DNA of 58,497 nt from UBA10364 sp049611965 (GCA_049611965.1 JBMZBC010000009.1:1-58497); one strand, 5' to 3'; shown: positions 27,617 to 35,696, counted from the stretch's first letter. The notes: generated from the sequence alone by a model not told the origin. Program-made: numbers and translations.

Positions 27617-28299
27617 GTATAGTTATTGAAAACCTCACCAAATCCTACGGCAGCCAAAAGGCGCTAGATGGGGTGAGCCTTGAAATAAAATCGGGCCAAA
27701 TTACGGGTCTATTGGGCCCAAATGGTGCGGGTAAAAGTACCCTCATGAAGATCATAACAGGTTCTGTTATCCCAGACCAAGGCGCTGTTACAGTCAACGG
27801 TGTGGACGTACTCAAAGAACCCCTCAAGGTGCAGCGTGTTTTGGGATATCTACCAGAACACAACCCTCAATACTTAGAATTATACATCAAGGAATACCTT
27901 GAATATGTGGCTTCTATTTACAAGGTAGATACCTCTCGAGTGAGCCAAGTCATAGATATGGTCCTCTTAGGACCCGAGCAGCATAAAAAGATTGGAGCGC
28001 TATCTAAAGGATACCGCCAACGCGTAGGTCTCGCCGCCGCACTTATTCCCGACCCACAGATTTTAATTCTTGATGAGCCTACTACGGGTTTGGATCCCGC
28101 ACAACTTGTGGAGATCCGGGCGCTTCTTCGTAAAGTGGCTCAAGAGAAAACGGTCTTGTTTTCTACACACATTATGCAAGAAGTGGTGGAGTTGTGTTCC
28201 AGCTGTATATTCTTAAAAGATGGCGAATTGAAGCAGGTGTTGACCGAAACTGAAATCCAAAAAGGCCCGAAACACCTCGAAGATATTTTTGGAAAGTAG
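27613..28299 (+). CDS. gldA: GldA-like ABC transporter ATP-binding protein
   Basis: ATP-binding subunit of the GldA-GldF-GldG ABC transporter needed for gliding in Flavobacterium. The 228-residue product has Walker A GPNGAGKST (residues 35-43), the distinctive GYLPEHNPQYLE segment, the signature LSKGYRQRVGL and Walker B ILILDEPTTGLDP, then the switch His in STHIMQEV. That pattern is close to GldA, but the usual protein is about 300 residues, so the C-terminal regulatory region is missing or short here. No gldF or gldG is adjacent, and the partner is instead an oligopeptidase gene. Plain ABC export is an alternative. Confidence 0.82.
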   Translation: MSIVIENLTKSYGSQKALDGVSLEIKSGQITGLLGPNGAGKSTLMKIITGSVIPDQGAVTVNGVDVLKEPLKVQRVLGYLPEHNPQYLELYIKEYLEYVASIYKVDTSRVSQVIDMVLLGPEQHKKIGALSKGYRQRVGLAAALIPDPQILILDEPTTGLDPAQLVEIRALLRKVAQEKTVLFSTHIMQEVVELCSSCIFLKDGELKQVLTETEIQKGPKHLEDIFGK

Positions 28300-28302
28300 A
28301 AT

Positions 28303-28330
28303 AGCCCAGGAACTATCAAATCCCTGGGCT
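28303..28330. terminator. Hairpin between gldA and the next convergent gene
   Basis: AGCCCAGG / CCTGGGCT, 8-bp perfect stem with a 12-base loop. The T run is weak on both strands, so termination is possible but not sure. Confidence 0.4.
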
Positions 28331-28342
28331 GTGAGGAGGTTG

Positions 28343-28801
28343 TTATTTTACCACTACAGATCCTTGGAAAAACTTAATAGTCATTCCAACACCTAAAAGG
28401 GCAATAACTCCGTGATAAATTGGCAGTATATCGGGTATTCCTAAATCAAATCCGAGCAAGTGTAATACGGGTATCACACCGTTGATTGAAGTAATACAAA
28501 TGGCAATTCTCTTTTGAGCGAAATAGGCCGCTTTGTTGGAGTTGTCAAAAGGATGTGTAACAAATGGATACATCAAAACGGCTTGTAATCCGTAGAGTAA
28601 TCCAGTTGAAATCATAATCATCTCAGCTTCACCAGTACCACCAGTTTGAACAGCCGATATCATGTTAGCTAAGAATACCATGACGCCAAACCAAAATAGT
28701 CCGTGTCTTGTGAAAATTAGCCTTTGTGTGATGACACCATATACACACATTAAAGTGAGCACTGATGCAATAATTACAGGAACGAGCATTCCATCTTCCA
28801 T
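28343..28801 (-). CDS. Small multi-pass membrane protein, unknown function
   Basis: A 152-residue hydrophobic protein with four or five predicted transmembrane helices (about 7-27, 33-50, 63-80, 98-115 and 124-143). The loop PFDNSNKAAYFAQKRIA between the third and fourth helices is positively charged. I recognise no family, and there are no enzyme motifs. It follows the DsrE-like gene on the same strand after 70 bases. Confidence 0.6.
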   Translation of the reverse strand: MEDGMLVPVIIASVLTLMCVYGVITQRLIFTRHGLFWFGVMVFLANMISAVQTGGTGEAEMIMISTGLLYGLQAVLMYPFVTHPFDNSNKAAYFAQKRIAICITSINGVIPVLHLLGFDLGIPDILPIYHGVIALLGVGMTIKFFQGSVVVK

Positions 28802-28871
28802 AGTTTATAGAGTGTTGTGGCCCTATTGGACCGGTTAATAATTCTAATAACTAGGTTAGGGGAGGTTGCTT

Positions 28872-29345
28872 TTAATAAGAAAAAACAAGGTCAGCTTTTG
28901 CACTTTCTTCAATGAGTTGTTTTGGGTAACTCCAATTTATATTTTCTACTCTAATGAGCATTTCGGATGCATTTTCCTGAGTAACTCCATAGGTCATAAA
29001 GGACCCTTCTGAAACGTGAATTACACCGCCCTCTCTTGAAAATTGTTCTAATTTCGACACAGCCATTTCACTCATTTTGGAATCCCCTCCGCCATGCTTT
29101 GTGGCGGCATGAATATTTGAGATGACATCTTTCATAAAAATTTGAACGCCATCAGCTGCAGCAAAGTAAGTAACCTCATGTCCTTGGCTTAACGCTTCGC
29201 TTGCCGCATGAATAGACATTAATGCTGCTGAAGGATTTTTTATCGGGTCAGAGGTTAAATGAATGAAATACTTTTTCGTTTGAGCGTTCATGGTGGCACC
29301 AATTATTAGGAAGAAAATGAAGCCAATTATTCTCTTAGAAATCAT
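28872..29345 (-). CDS. Secreted DsrE-family protein
   Basis: A 157-residue protein with a signal peptide (MISKRIIGFIFFLIIGATMNAQ) and then a DsrE/DsrF-like alpha/beta domain (YFIHLTSDPIKNPSAALMSI, HEVTYFAAADGVQIFM, IHVSEGSFMTYGV). Classical DsrE proteins pass sulfur on a conserved cysteine, but this one contains no cysteine at all, so sulfur transfer is unlikely and the role is unknown. It starts six bases after the stop of the ABM-like lipoprotein gene, so the two are cotranscribed. This pairing of two exported small-domain proteins is unusual. Confidence 0.75.
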   Translation of the reverse strand: MISKRIIGFIFFLIIGATMNAQTKKYFIHLTSDPIKNPSAALMSIHAASEALSQGHEVTYFAAADGVQIFMKDVISNIHAATKHGGGDSKMSEMAVSKLEQFSREGGVIHVSEGSFMTYGVTQENASEMLIRVENINWSYPKQLIEESAKADLVFSY

Positions 29346-29351
29346 GCAGCA

Positions 29352-29780
29352 TTAGTTAATGGTAAAAACCTTACGATAGATTTCGGTGTCGAAGATTGCC
29401 TGATATTTGGCTAGTATTTCATCCATAAATGCATCATATTCTGGACCTTGGTCGTGTGATGCAGCATATGATTCAGCACTTGGGTAAGAACTCACAAGAG
29501 CATATCTATATTCTTCTGCCTCATTATCATCATCAACCTTCAGTACAGTATAGTTTTTACCATAACCTGAGGCAATAAAGAAAGAATTCAGTTTTTCTAT
29601 ATCTGCGATGTACTCATCTTCACTAATACCATCAGGTAGATCAAAAAGGTGAATTGACATCTGCGAGATGTTTTCCTGTACCGATGATTCTTCAATTGAT
29701 TCGACATTCGAGGCTTCTTCAACATTTTGAGTGCAAGAGAACAAACCTAGTAGTAGGGTGCAAGTCAATAGTCTTTTCAT
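29352..29780 (-). CDS. Small lipoprotein with dimeric alpha/beta-barrel-like domain
   Basis: A 142-residue lipoprotein (MKRLLTCTLLLGLFSC) with a Glu/Ser-rich linker and then a domain of about 100 residues with the look of an antibiotic-biosynthesis-monooxygenase or similar ferredoxin-like fold (LFDLPDGISEDEYIADIEKL, YALVSSYPSAESYAASHDQ). I base the fold on pattern only and no catalytic residue is identifiable. It is the first gene of a two-gene unit with the DsrE-like gene and lies upstream of the tRNA promoter region. Confidence 0.6.
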   Translation of the reverse strand: MKRLLTCTLLLGLFSCTQNVEEASNVESIEESSVQENISQMSIHLFDLPDGISEDEYIADIEKLNSFFIASGYGKNYTVLKVDDDNEAEEYRYALVSSYPSAESYAASHDQGPEYDAFMDEILAKYQAIFDTEIYRKVFTIN

Positions 29781-29928
29781 GGTTTCAAGTTTGTTATGTG
29801 ATTTTCAGGAAGTTAAGAAAAAAGTAAGATGCCCCACACAATATCATCGATAAACTTGAAAGAGGATCAGTAAAAATGTTGTGGCTCAATGAGGAGACAT
29901 TTAATTCCTCTTTTACCTTAGGAATAGT

Positions 29929-29960
29929 TTGGTAGAATGCCAATCACCACCCTATATTTG
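29929..29960 (+). promoter_or_regulatory. Promoter of initiator tRNA
   Basis: TTG at 29929-29931 and TATATTTG at 29953-29960, 21 bases apart, fit the Bacteroidetes consensus. The tRNA begins 13 bases downstream, and the following CCGTCC string also precedes tRNA-Leu. Confidence 0.8.
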
Positions 29961-29972
29961 CCGTCCCATAAG

Positions 29973-30045
<73 letters not shown>

Positions 30046-30050
30046 CAAGC

Positions 30051-30085
30051 AAAAGCCTTGATGCACAGCATCAAGGCTTTTTTAT
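30051..30085 (+). terminator. Terminator of tRNA-fMet (duplicated at 34137)
   Basis: Stem AAAAGCCTTGATGC / GCATCAAGGCTTTT with loop ACA and a T run. A copy matching at 41 of 43 positions, including the CTACAAG that begins inside the tRNA end, lies at 34129-34171. Confidence 0.95.
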
Positions 30086-30128
30086 TTTTCGAGAATAGTT
30101 CGATTCCTTAGGATCCTAAGTCAAAATA

Positions 30129-30503
30129 TTATTGGCAGTCAGAACTTAGTCTCCATAGTTTCATGCCACCTGAAAATTCTAATTTGCCACCGTCACATTC
30201 AAATGTGACTGCTCGTGGTGTTCCATCCCATACTAAAGTATCTCCATCAAAAGTGTAACTATGAATTCCAGGAATTCGATCTGTACTATCTAAAGAGTTC
30301 CAGTAATCATCATCACCAGGACAAGTGATACAGTAAGATGTGTAAATGTTTCCATCAATGAATTCAAACATTGTATTGGCATCTGCTCTTTCCTCGCTAG
30401 GAGACCATAGCCATTTGCCTTCTACTTGGTAAACGGGAGTACTTTTTCCGCAACTCGCAAGTGCTGCTAATAATGTTATCGCGATGATATAAGTTCTTCT
30501 CAT
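30129..30503 (-). CDS. Small lipoprotein, lipocalin-like
   Basis: A 124-residue lipoprotein (signal MRRTYIIAITLLAALASC) whose mature part reads like a lipocalin-type beta-barrel: the early GKWLWSP strand, IYTSYCITCP, YTFDGDTLVW and a final MKLWRL. It carries five cysteines besides the lipidated one (Ala-Ser-Cys), including YCITC, so a disulfide or metal site is possible. The function is unknown. It ends about 45 bases from the tRNA-fMet terminator and is the first gene of the accessory region. Confidence 0.6.
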   Translation of the reverse strand: MRRTYIIAITLLAALASCGKSTPVYQVEGKWLWSPSEERADANTMFEFIDGNIYTSYCITCPGDDDYWNSLDSTDRIPGIHSYTFDGDTLVWDGTPRAVTFECDGGKLEFSGGMKLWRLSSDCQ

Positions 30504-30559
30504 GATTATGGTGTATTGTTCTAAATTTCAGTTACTTATTAAATATATTAAATATTAAT

Positions 30560-30622
30560 TTGATCTTTTCTTCAAAATGTCTACTACCCGAGACCCGAAG
30601 ACATTTTGTCTTCGGGTTTTGT
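30560..30622 (+). repeat. Dispersed repeat, copy R1
   Basis: Core TTGATCTTTTCTTCAAAATG then TCTACTAC (30560-30587), followed by a terminator-like hairpin ACCCGAAGAC / GTCTTCGGGT (30593-30617) and TTTG then T5. This is the most diverged of five copies in 30.5-35.7 kb. Confidence 0.85.
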
Positions 30623-30732
30623 TTTTCTCAGAAGTCCAAGTGTCTATGAAACAGCCAGGCTATTGTTACCAATACAAACGCCTTGGCGAGATCGATTTGT
30701 TTTGTTCCGATTATTTGAAATAGTCTCATGGG

Positions 30733-30945
30733 TTAAGGGAGTTGGAAGAGTTCTTCAACCGTGCAATTGAGAGTTTTGCTAATCTTCAAAGCCAAGACTG
30801 TAGAAGGCACATATATGCCATTTTCAATAGCATTGATGCTCTTCCTGGAGACCTCTGCTTTTACGGAAAGGTCTTCCTGTGTCAGGCCTGCACGCTTACG
30901 GAATTCGGCGAGGTTGTTTAAGAGTTTTTCATGGTTCTTGCCCAT
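30733..30945 (-). CDS. Xre-family transcriptional regulator (short HTH)
   Basis: A 70-residue helix-turn-helix protein of the Xre/Cro class: LAEFRKRAGLTQEDLSVKA at the first helices, VSRKSINAIENGIYVPS with the recognition helix, and LALKISKTLNCTVEELF at the end. It is a minimal single-domain repressor-like protein. It begins 3 bases after the stop of the membrane-protein gene at 30949-31344, so the two form an operon, and the regulator probably senses or controls that partner. The repeat R1 lies just downstream. Confidence 0.88.
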   Translation of the reverse strand: MGKNHEKLLNNLAEFRKRAGLTQEDLSVKAEVSRKSINAIENGIYVPSTVLALKISKTLNCTVEELFQLP

Positions 30946-30948
30946 GAA

Positions 30949-31344
30949 TTATTTCTTTTCAAATTGATCAACAGCGTCTGTCAGCTCTTTTTCAGTGTTG
31001 GGGTATAAATAACCTGCGATCATCGTTCCGACACCAATAAGTCCAACTAATGCTCCAATGCCTTTAAAAATATTTCCTAAGAAAAACAGTCCTAAAAAGA
31101 ACAGTCCTGCGCCAACAAATAGGGTAATAACGCCACCTCTCCTGTAATCGATAGGCTCTTTCTTCCTTTCGTCAAAAAGTGCTAAGAGTTCTTCAAGCTT
31201 CGATGGGTCATCTATATTCTTTGCTATTTCAACAACCGCGTCCCGCTTGCCTTTGGCATCATAGTATTGCCAGATAAAAACCGAAATAGGAATGATTATA
31301 CCAGTTAGGATTCCTAGAATTGTGATAATGGATTCTAAATTCAT
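30949..31344 (-). CDS. Membrane protein paired with Xre regulator
   Basis: A 131-residue protein with one N-terminal transmembrane helix (about residues 5-27), a charged middle segment (KRDAVVEIAKNIDDPSKLEE...ERKKEP), then two closely spaced helices (about 73-92 and 95-113) and a cytosolic tail. This is the arrangement of the DUF-type partner proteins that go with short Xre regulators in Bacteroidetes. I cannot assign a family or function. Its stop is 3 bases upstream of the Xre start. Confidence 0.65.
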   Translation of the reverse strand: MNLESIITILGILTGIIIPISVFIWQYYDAKGKRDAVVEIAKNIDDPSKLEELLALFDERKKEPIDYRRGGVITLFVGAGLFFLGLFFLGNIFKGIGALVGLIGVGTMIAGYLYPNTEKELTDAVDQFEKK

Positions 31345-31513
31345 GGGGTAAATAGTTTAAAATGTAACGCAAACTTACCATAAATATGTGTAGTATAGGT
31401 TACATCTTGTAAAAAATCATCCACCGTATGAAACCTTAGGTGGCAGTAATTGCACAGCTTTGTCCCTTTAGTGGAACCAGAACTCCTTTAAATCAATATT
31501 TAGTTGAGGGGTT

Positions 31514-31586
31514 AAACCTTCGACCTTTTCTCCAGAATGTCTACTACAAAAGACGGATCAGTATATCTACTGGTCCGTTTTTTATT
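31514..31586 (+). repeat. Dispersed repeat, copy R2
   Basis: Core CTTCGACCTTTTCTCCAGAA then TGTCTACTAC (31518-31547), followed by an 11-bp hairpin ACGGATCAGTA / TACTGGTCCGT (31553-31578, one G-T pair) and T6. The 273 bases from 31345 to 31617 hold only this repeat and no gene. Confidence 0.88.
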
Positions 31587-31617
31587 TGTACATCCATCAC
31601 TTCATCATTGAGCGTCT

Positions 31618-32442
31618 TTAAGGAGCGCAGGAACTAACGTCAATTTCGCTGTATAAATTTGGGTCGTGATTTGGGTCTTCGACTGTGAGAGCCGTCATTG
31701 AAATCTTCACAATTTCATCACTTGTAGAAAAACAAAGTTGGTGAAAGTTATCATTGTCATTTATATCAGCAATCGAAATAGGTACATGCGGTATCAGAAC
31801 TCCAGAACTGTCTGAATAGCCAACATAGTACTGAAATAAGTCAGATTCGGTATCGCCAGATATATACGGTGTAACGCCACCATTCCAGGCAACTTGAATC
31901 GTTTGTGTTCCTGAATTACATTCATTCAGATTACCATCAATTCTTTGAGCAAAGAATAGACTTGGTCCGTCAGCAAGCGGAATTACATTTTTTGTTGTCA
32001 TCCCGTTTAGGTTTATGATTTCAGAGCAAGCAGATTCTCCCGATACAGTGTCAGTGGTAAATAGATCCCCTATAACTCTAACTTCAACAGGTGGATTGGT
32101 AATAGCTGTACCAAATTCACCTAACAGAAGTACAGTTCGATTTTCTCCGTCCTCGTTAGCTGGGGCCAGTAAAACACAACTAGGGGTATAAATATTTCCA
32201 AGGCTGTCTATAACTTCAAAATCTGTTTCCGATAAACTGGATGAATCTAATGGGAATATAAAATTAACAGGCATACCATCTAACAAACTTCCTGGTTGAT
32301 TGCAAAGTAAACCTGGTAGTATATTATCGAGTCCAAAAAAGGCTGACACAAGAGGTTCTTGTGTAACCGGTTCTTGAGGTTCTTCATTTTTACTGCAAGC
32401 AAATAAGAGTATTACTGAAAGTAATTTGAGTAGATTCCTCAT
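31618..32442 (-). CDS. Secreted lipoprotein, unknown function
   Basis: From the ATG at 32442 it has 274 residues with a lipoprotein signal (LLKLLSVILLFAC). The mature chain is an Ig-like or fibronectin-like beta-rich protein (PLDSSSLSETDFEVIDSLG, NPPVEVRVIGDLFTTDTVSG), with several cysteines but no catalytic motif I recognise. An in-frame ATG at 32457 gives a five-residue longer form with a poorer signal. It stands alone between repeats R2 and R3. Confidence 0.65.
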   Translation of the reverse strand: MRNLLKLLSVILLFACSKNEEPQEPVTQEPLVSAFFGLDNILPGLLCNQPGSLLDGMPVNFIFPLDSSSLSETDFEVIDSLGNIYTPSCVLLAPANEDGENRTVLLLGEFGTAITNPPVEVRVIGDLFTTDTVSGESACSEIINLNGMTTKNVIPLADGPSLFFAQRIDGNLNECNSGTQTIQVAWNGGVTPYISGDTESDLFQYYVGYSDSSGVLIPHVPISIADINDNDNFHQLCFSTSDEIVKISMTALTVEDPNHDPNLYSEIDVSSCAP

Positions 32443-32521
32443 ATAGAGTACTTTCAATGTTAGACCATAATTTATCTATTGGGTTTAATGAGAACACTTA
32501 AATTGATGTTAATCATTAATT

Positions 32522-32600
32522 AAACCTTCGACCTTTTCTCCAGAATGTCTACTACCCGAGACCCGAAGACAATAGTCTTCTGGTTTTGTTTTTCTTAGAG
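32522..32600 (+). repeat. Dispersed repeat, copy R3
   Basis: Core CTTCGACCTTTTCTCCAGAA then TGTCTACTAC, followed by ACCCGAAGAC / GTCTTCTGGT (one mismatch) and T runs. It shares CCCGAGACCCGAAGAC with R1, so the hairpin arm is part of the repeat in these two copies. Confidence 0.88.
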
Positions 32601-32673
32601 CCCCAAGTCTCTTTAAAACAAACAGTTATCTCTAAAAGGAGAGTGTGTTCGAGGAGTTTCCGGAGGTATAAAT

Positions 32674-32700
32674 AAAAAAGCCCTCACTGAAGTGAGGGCT
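32674..32700 (-). terminator. Terminator after the Kazal-like gene
   Basis: AGCCCTCACT / AGTGAGGGCT, almost perfectly symmetric, with A6 on its left that becomes a T run on the minus strand. Confidence 0.9.
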
Positions 32701-32723
32701 AAATTTAATACCACAAATACTGC

Positions 32724-32927
32724 TTATTCATCACATTTTCCTTTACGATATCGAGTAATGCCGTGACATTCTGCTGTTTCTTTATTCGGGTAGGTAACAT
32801 CATTACACCCGCAAACGGGTGTATAACTCATAGGAACACCATCATAACAAGGCGATTCAATGCATTCAGTTTTATCACAAGAGATAAACATTACACCTAA
32901 AACGGCCGCGGCAATTAGGGTTTTCAT
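32724..32927 (-). CDS. Kazal-like small cysteine-rich lipoprotein
   Basis: From the ATG at 32927 it has 67 residues: a signal (MKTLIAAAVLGVMFISC) with a lipobox-like cysteine, then a Kazal serine-protease-inhibitor pattern PVCGCNDVTYPNKETAECHG and a final GKC. Six cysteines follow the lipidated one. The usual Kazal cysteine at Y+4 (YxNxC) is replaced by glutamate (YPNKE), so one disulfide is altered. A longer upstream reading to 33017 would overlap the T9SS gene and loses the signal. It follows that gene by 64 bases on the same strand, and both end at the terminator at 32674. Confidence 0.85.
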   Translation of the reverse strand: MKTLIAAAVLGVMFISCDKTECIESPCYDGVPMSYTPVCGCNDVTYPNKETAECHGITRYRKGKCDE

Positions 32928-32991
32928 AGTTGAATATTTCCTTCGGTAAAATCCTGAAGCTAAATAACAGCCTCTTGTAATAAATTTAGAA

Positions 32992-33954
32992 TTACGATTT
33001 AATGACTTTGTCCTCAATCAGGACTCTCGAGTCTTTACCCACAATTCTATAAGTGTAAAGTCCCGTAGGAAGAGTACTAACATTAATTTGATTGACTCCT
33101 TTTATAAGCCCTTGCTCAAGAACTAATTCACCGGTAACACTGAAAAGGTATAGATAAGAGTTCTCCAAAGGTTGATTGACTGTCATTAGGTTACTCATTG
33201 GATTAGGAGAAATTCTGACAGCGATTTGCTCTTCAGCATTAGTATTAAATGTTTGTAGTTCTTGAAGGAACAGCGAACGTTTAAACACTAAATCTCCGTT
33301 GGAGAATACATGTAATACTTCGATAACAGGCAGAGCGTAGCCTGGTAACCAAAAGACTTTTGAGTGTTCTTCAACAGTTAAATATGTACCAAAAGGTGAA
33401 GGACCTGTTACAGTCGTTCTTATTGTAGAAAGAACCACAGCATTCTGATAAGTTTTGCCATCAGGCATAGTTACGTTACCACTCGCAATCCCCTCTACTT
33501 CGGCTTTTTCAGTGACGTTGGCAGTGAGCGAGTTCCAAACCAATGTTGACGCCATACTATCTACATGGTTAAGCGTAGAATTAAAAGGGAATGGTACTAG
33601 CGTTAGAGCATTCGCATAGCTGGAAGTTGTGCTCGATGTTACCTTTCCATGTGATTTCAAGCTGTCCGAGTCATAGCTAAGGAAGAATTCTCCATTCGCG
33701 CTCTTTAAAACATGCGTAGCATTTGGGTAATTGGAAGCGTGTACTGATGAGTCGAGGGGTAATACTTTCATTTGATATGTCACCCCGGTTTGTAGGGATG
33801 AAAAGTCCCAAGGCCCAATATTTGAAACAGGAACTGTATCATTGACTTGATCAAATTCCATAGTCATCCCCCAAGGTAAATTAGGGCAATTAATAGTTTG
33901 AGCTCCAACATAAGATGAACCTAGTACGAGGAGTGTGAGAATGAGTTTTTTCAT
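32992..33954 (-). CDS. Secreted protein with type IX secretion sorting domain
   Basis: A 320-residue protein with a signal peptide (MKKLILTLLVLGSSYVGAQ), a beta-rich body of unknown family, and a C-terminal T9SS type A domain (about residues 245-320: ISPNPMSNLMTVNQPLENSY, LYLFSVTGELVLEQ, LPTGLYTYRIVG, KVIKS). It would pass the T9SS and be anchored or released at the cell surface. Partner and substrate are unknown. It is cotranscribed with the Kazal-like lipoprotein. Confidence 0.85.
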   Translation of the reverse strand: MKKLILTLLVLGSSYVGAQTINCPNLPWGMTMEFDQVNDTVPVSNIGPWDFSSLQTGVTYQMKVLPLDSSVHASNYPNATHVLKSANGEFFLSYDSDSLKSHGKVTSSTTSSYANALTLVPFPFNSTLNHVDSMASTLVWNSLTANVTEKAEVEGIASGNVTMPDGKTYQNAVVLSTIRTTVTGPSPFGTYLTVEEHSKVFWLPGYALPVIEVLHVFSNGDLVFKRSLFLQELQTFNTNAEEQIAVRISPNPMSNLMTVNQPLENSYLYLFSVTGELVLEQGLIKGVNQINVSTLPTGLYTYRIVGKDSRVLIEDKVIKS

Positions 33955-34103
33955 GAGTGTGTTGTTTTATTCCACACTAAATTATTAAATATTGTACAAT
34001 ACTGATTGTCAATTGATTAAAACTTGAAAGAAAGTATTGTCACTAATATTTTACCCTTAAGTTATGTTTAGAGCTGATAGAATTAGGTTTATCCGCTTGA
34101 TTT

Positions 34104-34171
34104 AGCTTCGACCTTCGCCCCAAAATGTCTACAAGGAAAAGCCTTGATGCACAGCATCAGGGCTTTTTTAT
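34104..34171 (+). repeat. Dispersed repeat, copy R4, fused to a copy of the tRNA-fMet terminator
   Basis: Core GCTTCGACCTTCGCCCCAAA then ATGTCTAC, followed directly by the terminator copy (34129-34171), which matches 30043-30085 at 41 of 43 positions. It lies in the 337-base gene-free stretch between 33955 and 34291, which otherwise shows nothing I can identify. Confidence 0.9.
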
Positions 34172-34291
34172 GTCCGAGCGAACTCGGAAAATTTAGGGTA
34201 TTCCGAAAATTCATCAAAATCCGAAAAGTTATAATGCTCGATGAATTATTAAAGTGGTACCTTCTAAAAAACTCAAAAAATAGTATCTCTC

Positions 34292-34474
34292 ATGATGAAT
34301 TTTATTAATAAATGGTATCCTATCATTATTGCTTTTATAGCCCTATTGTATTCCGTGGGTCTAGGATTATCAGGGGATTCAGAAGGAGCACAATATTCGG
34401 CCCATTGGCCGGGAACAATTTTACTATTCGCTATAGCAATCCGCCAGCGTCGACTTACTAATCCAAAAGATTAA
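34292..34474 (+). CDS. Small membrane protein
   Basis: A 60-residue protein with two hydrophobic helices (about 8-26 and 39-52) joined by a loop GLSGDSEGAQYSAHWPG and ending in a basic tail. No family is recognised. It is followed six bases later by a second small membrane-protein gene on the same strand. The plus-strand orientation differs from the flanking minus-strand genes of the region. Confidence 0.5.
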   Translation: MMNFINKWYPIIIAFIALLYSVGLGLSGDSEGAQYSAHWPGTILLFAIAIRQRRLTNPKD

Positions 34475-34480
34475 TTGCTT

Positions 34481-34666
34481 ATGAGTATTGAAATGTTTTT
34501 GGTTGGAGCCTTACTGTTTGCATTGTATATATACTTTACAATTTGGAATATAATTCACAACAATAGAAAGCAGAATGATGAGAGTAGTACTATTAAAAAC
34601 AATACTACCATAGATGAAATGGATTCGGATGGCACGGGAAACTTTAGTCGTTTCCCGAAAGAATAG
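34481..34666 (+). CDS. Small single-pass membrane protein
   Basis: From the ATG at 34481 it has 61 residues: one transmembrane helix at the N-terminus (MFLVGALLFALYIYFTIWN) and a polar, asparagine- and aspartate-rich cytosolic tail. The helix with acidic tail could make it a small regulator or toxin-like peptide, but that is a guess. It is paired with the small gene at 34292. A TTG at 34475 gives a two-residue longer form. Confidence 0.45.
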   Translation: MSIEMFLVGALLFALYIYFTIWNIIHNNRKQNDESSTIKNNTTIDEMDSDGTGNFSRFPKE

Positions 34667-34746
34667 CAGTCTAGTAACGTCTCATTTCGGCCTAATCTTC
34701 AATATTTCATTACCGAGAATGGAAAAGTAGAGTTAGTTTGTTTTCA

Positions 34747-35505
34747 CTATGATGTTTTAGGTTTCCCAGCATGCTTTTCTTTGTTCTTCACGTAGATTAA
34801 TTTGTATCTACTTTTTGAGTTTTCGCGCTGTTCGATTTCTATGTTACCAATTGATTTAATGAGAGGCGTGAGCTTTTCAAACCCGTAATTTCTCGAATCA
34901 AAATTGGGTCTTTTTTTCTGAATCAAACTTCCGACATCTCCAAGAAACGCCCAGCCTTCCTCGTCTGATAAATCATTTATGGAAGAGACAATTAAATTAA
35001 TTTCTTTGTTGGTGATTTTGTCCACCGAAGATTTAGCGGGTTCTCTAATATCCGTTTTTCCTTCCGACTGTTTCCTGAGAATCTCAATGTAAATGAACTT
35101 ATCACATGCAACGATAAATGGATTAGGTGTTTTCTTCTCTCCAATGCCCAGTACTAGCATGCCTGCTTCTCTGAGTCTAGTTGCCAGTTTGGTAAAATCG
35201 CTGTCACTGGAAACCAAACAAAAGCCATCAACTTTCTCACTGTAGAGTATGTCCATGGCATCAATAATCATTGCGGAATCGGTTGCATTCTTGCCCGTAG
35301 TATAGCCATATTGCTGAATGGGCGTTATTGCATTTTCCAATAATAGATTCTTCCATTTGTTTAATCCAGGCCGTGTCCAATCTCCATATATTCTTTTCAA
35401 AGTAGGGTTGCCATATTTGGCAATCTCTTCCATCATCTCCTTGACATTCGCTGATGGTATGTTGTCACCGTCAATTAAGACGGCGATATTAATATTTTCT
35501 TTCAT
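34747..35505 (-). CDS. NYN-domain nuclease with C-terminal OST-HTH/LOTUS domain
   Basis: A 252-residue cytosolic protein. The N-terminal NYN (PIN-like, DUF88/LabA) domain has the acidic residues typical of metal-dependent ribonucleases: VLIDGDNIP, NATDSAMIIDAMDIL and LVSSDSDFTKLATRLREAG. After a linker (residues 150-170) the C-terminal domain (about 175-240) matches OST-HTH/LOTUS (WAFLGDVGSLIQKKRPNFD, YGFEKLTPLIKSIGNIEI), a module that binds RNA in eukaryotic MARF1 and Oskar-type proteins. The family is found in bacteria, often next to accessory genes, but its target is unknown. An RNA-decay or defence role is inference. Confidence 0.85.
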   Translation of the reverse strand: MKENINIAVLIDGDNIPSANVKEMMEEIAKYGNPTLKRIYGDWTRPGLNKWKNLLLENAITPIQQYGYTTGKNATDSAMIIDAMDILYSEKVDGFCLVSSDSDFTKLATRLREAGMLVLGIGEKKTPNPFIVACDKFIYIEILRKQSEGKTDIREPAKSSVDKITNKEINLIVSSINDLSDEEGWAFLGDVGSLIQKKRPNFDSRNYGFEKLTPLIKSIGNIEIEQRENSKSRYKLIYVKNKEKHAGKPKTS

Positions 35506-35696
35506 TGCCTTGTTTTATGAAAATCACACAATACCGATTTGTATAGAGTAGATATCCGGATCTTCGATTGGATTTGTTTGAAGATACGTCAACAAATTAG
35601 ATTGAGGTGGGTCTATTTCGCTTCGGGAGGAATTGTAAGGTTGGACAAAACAAGTAAGACAAAGAGCCTAGAATAATTTTAATTAGTGTTATTTAT

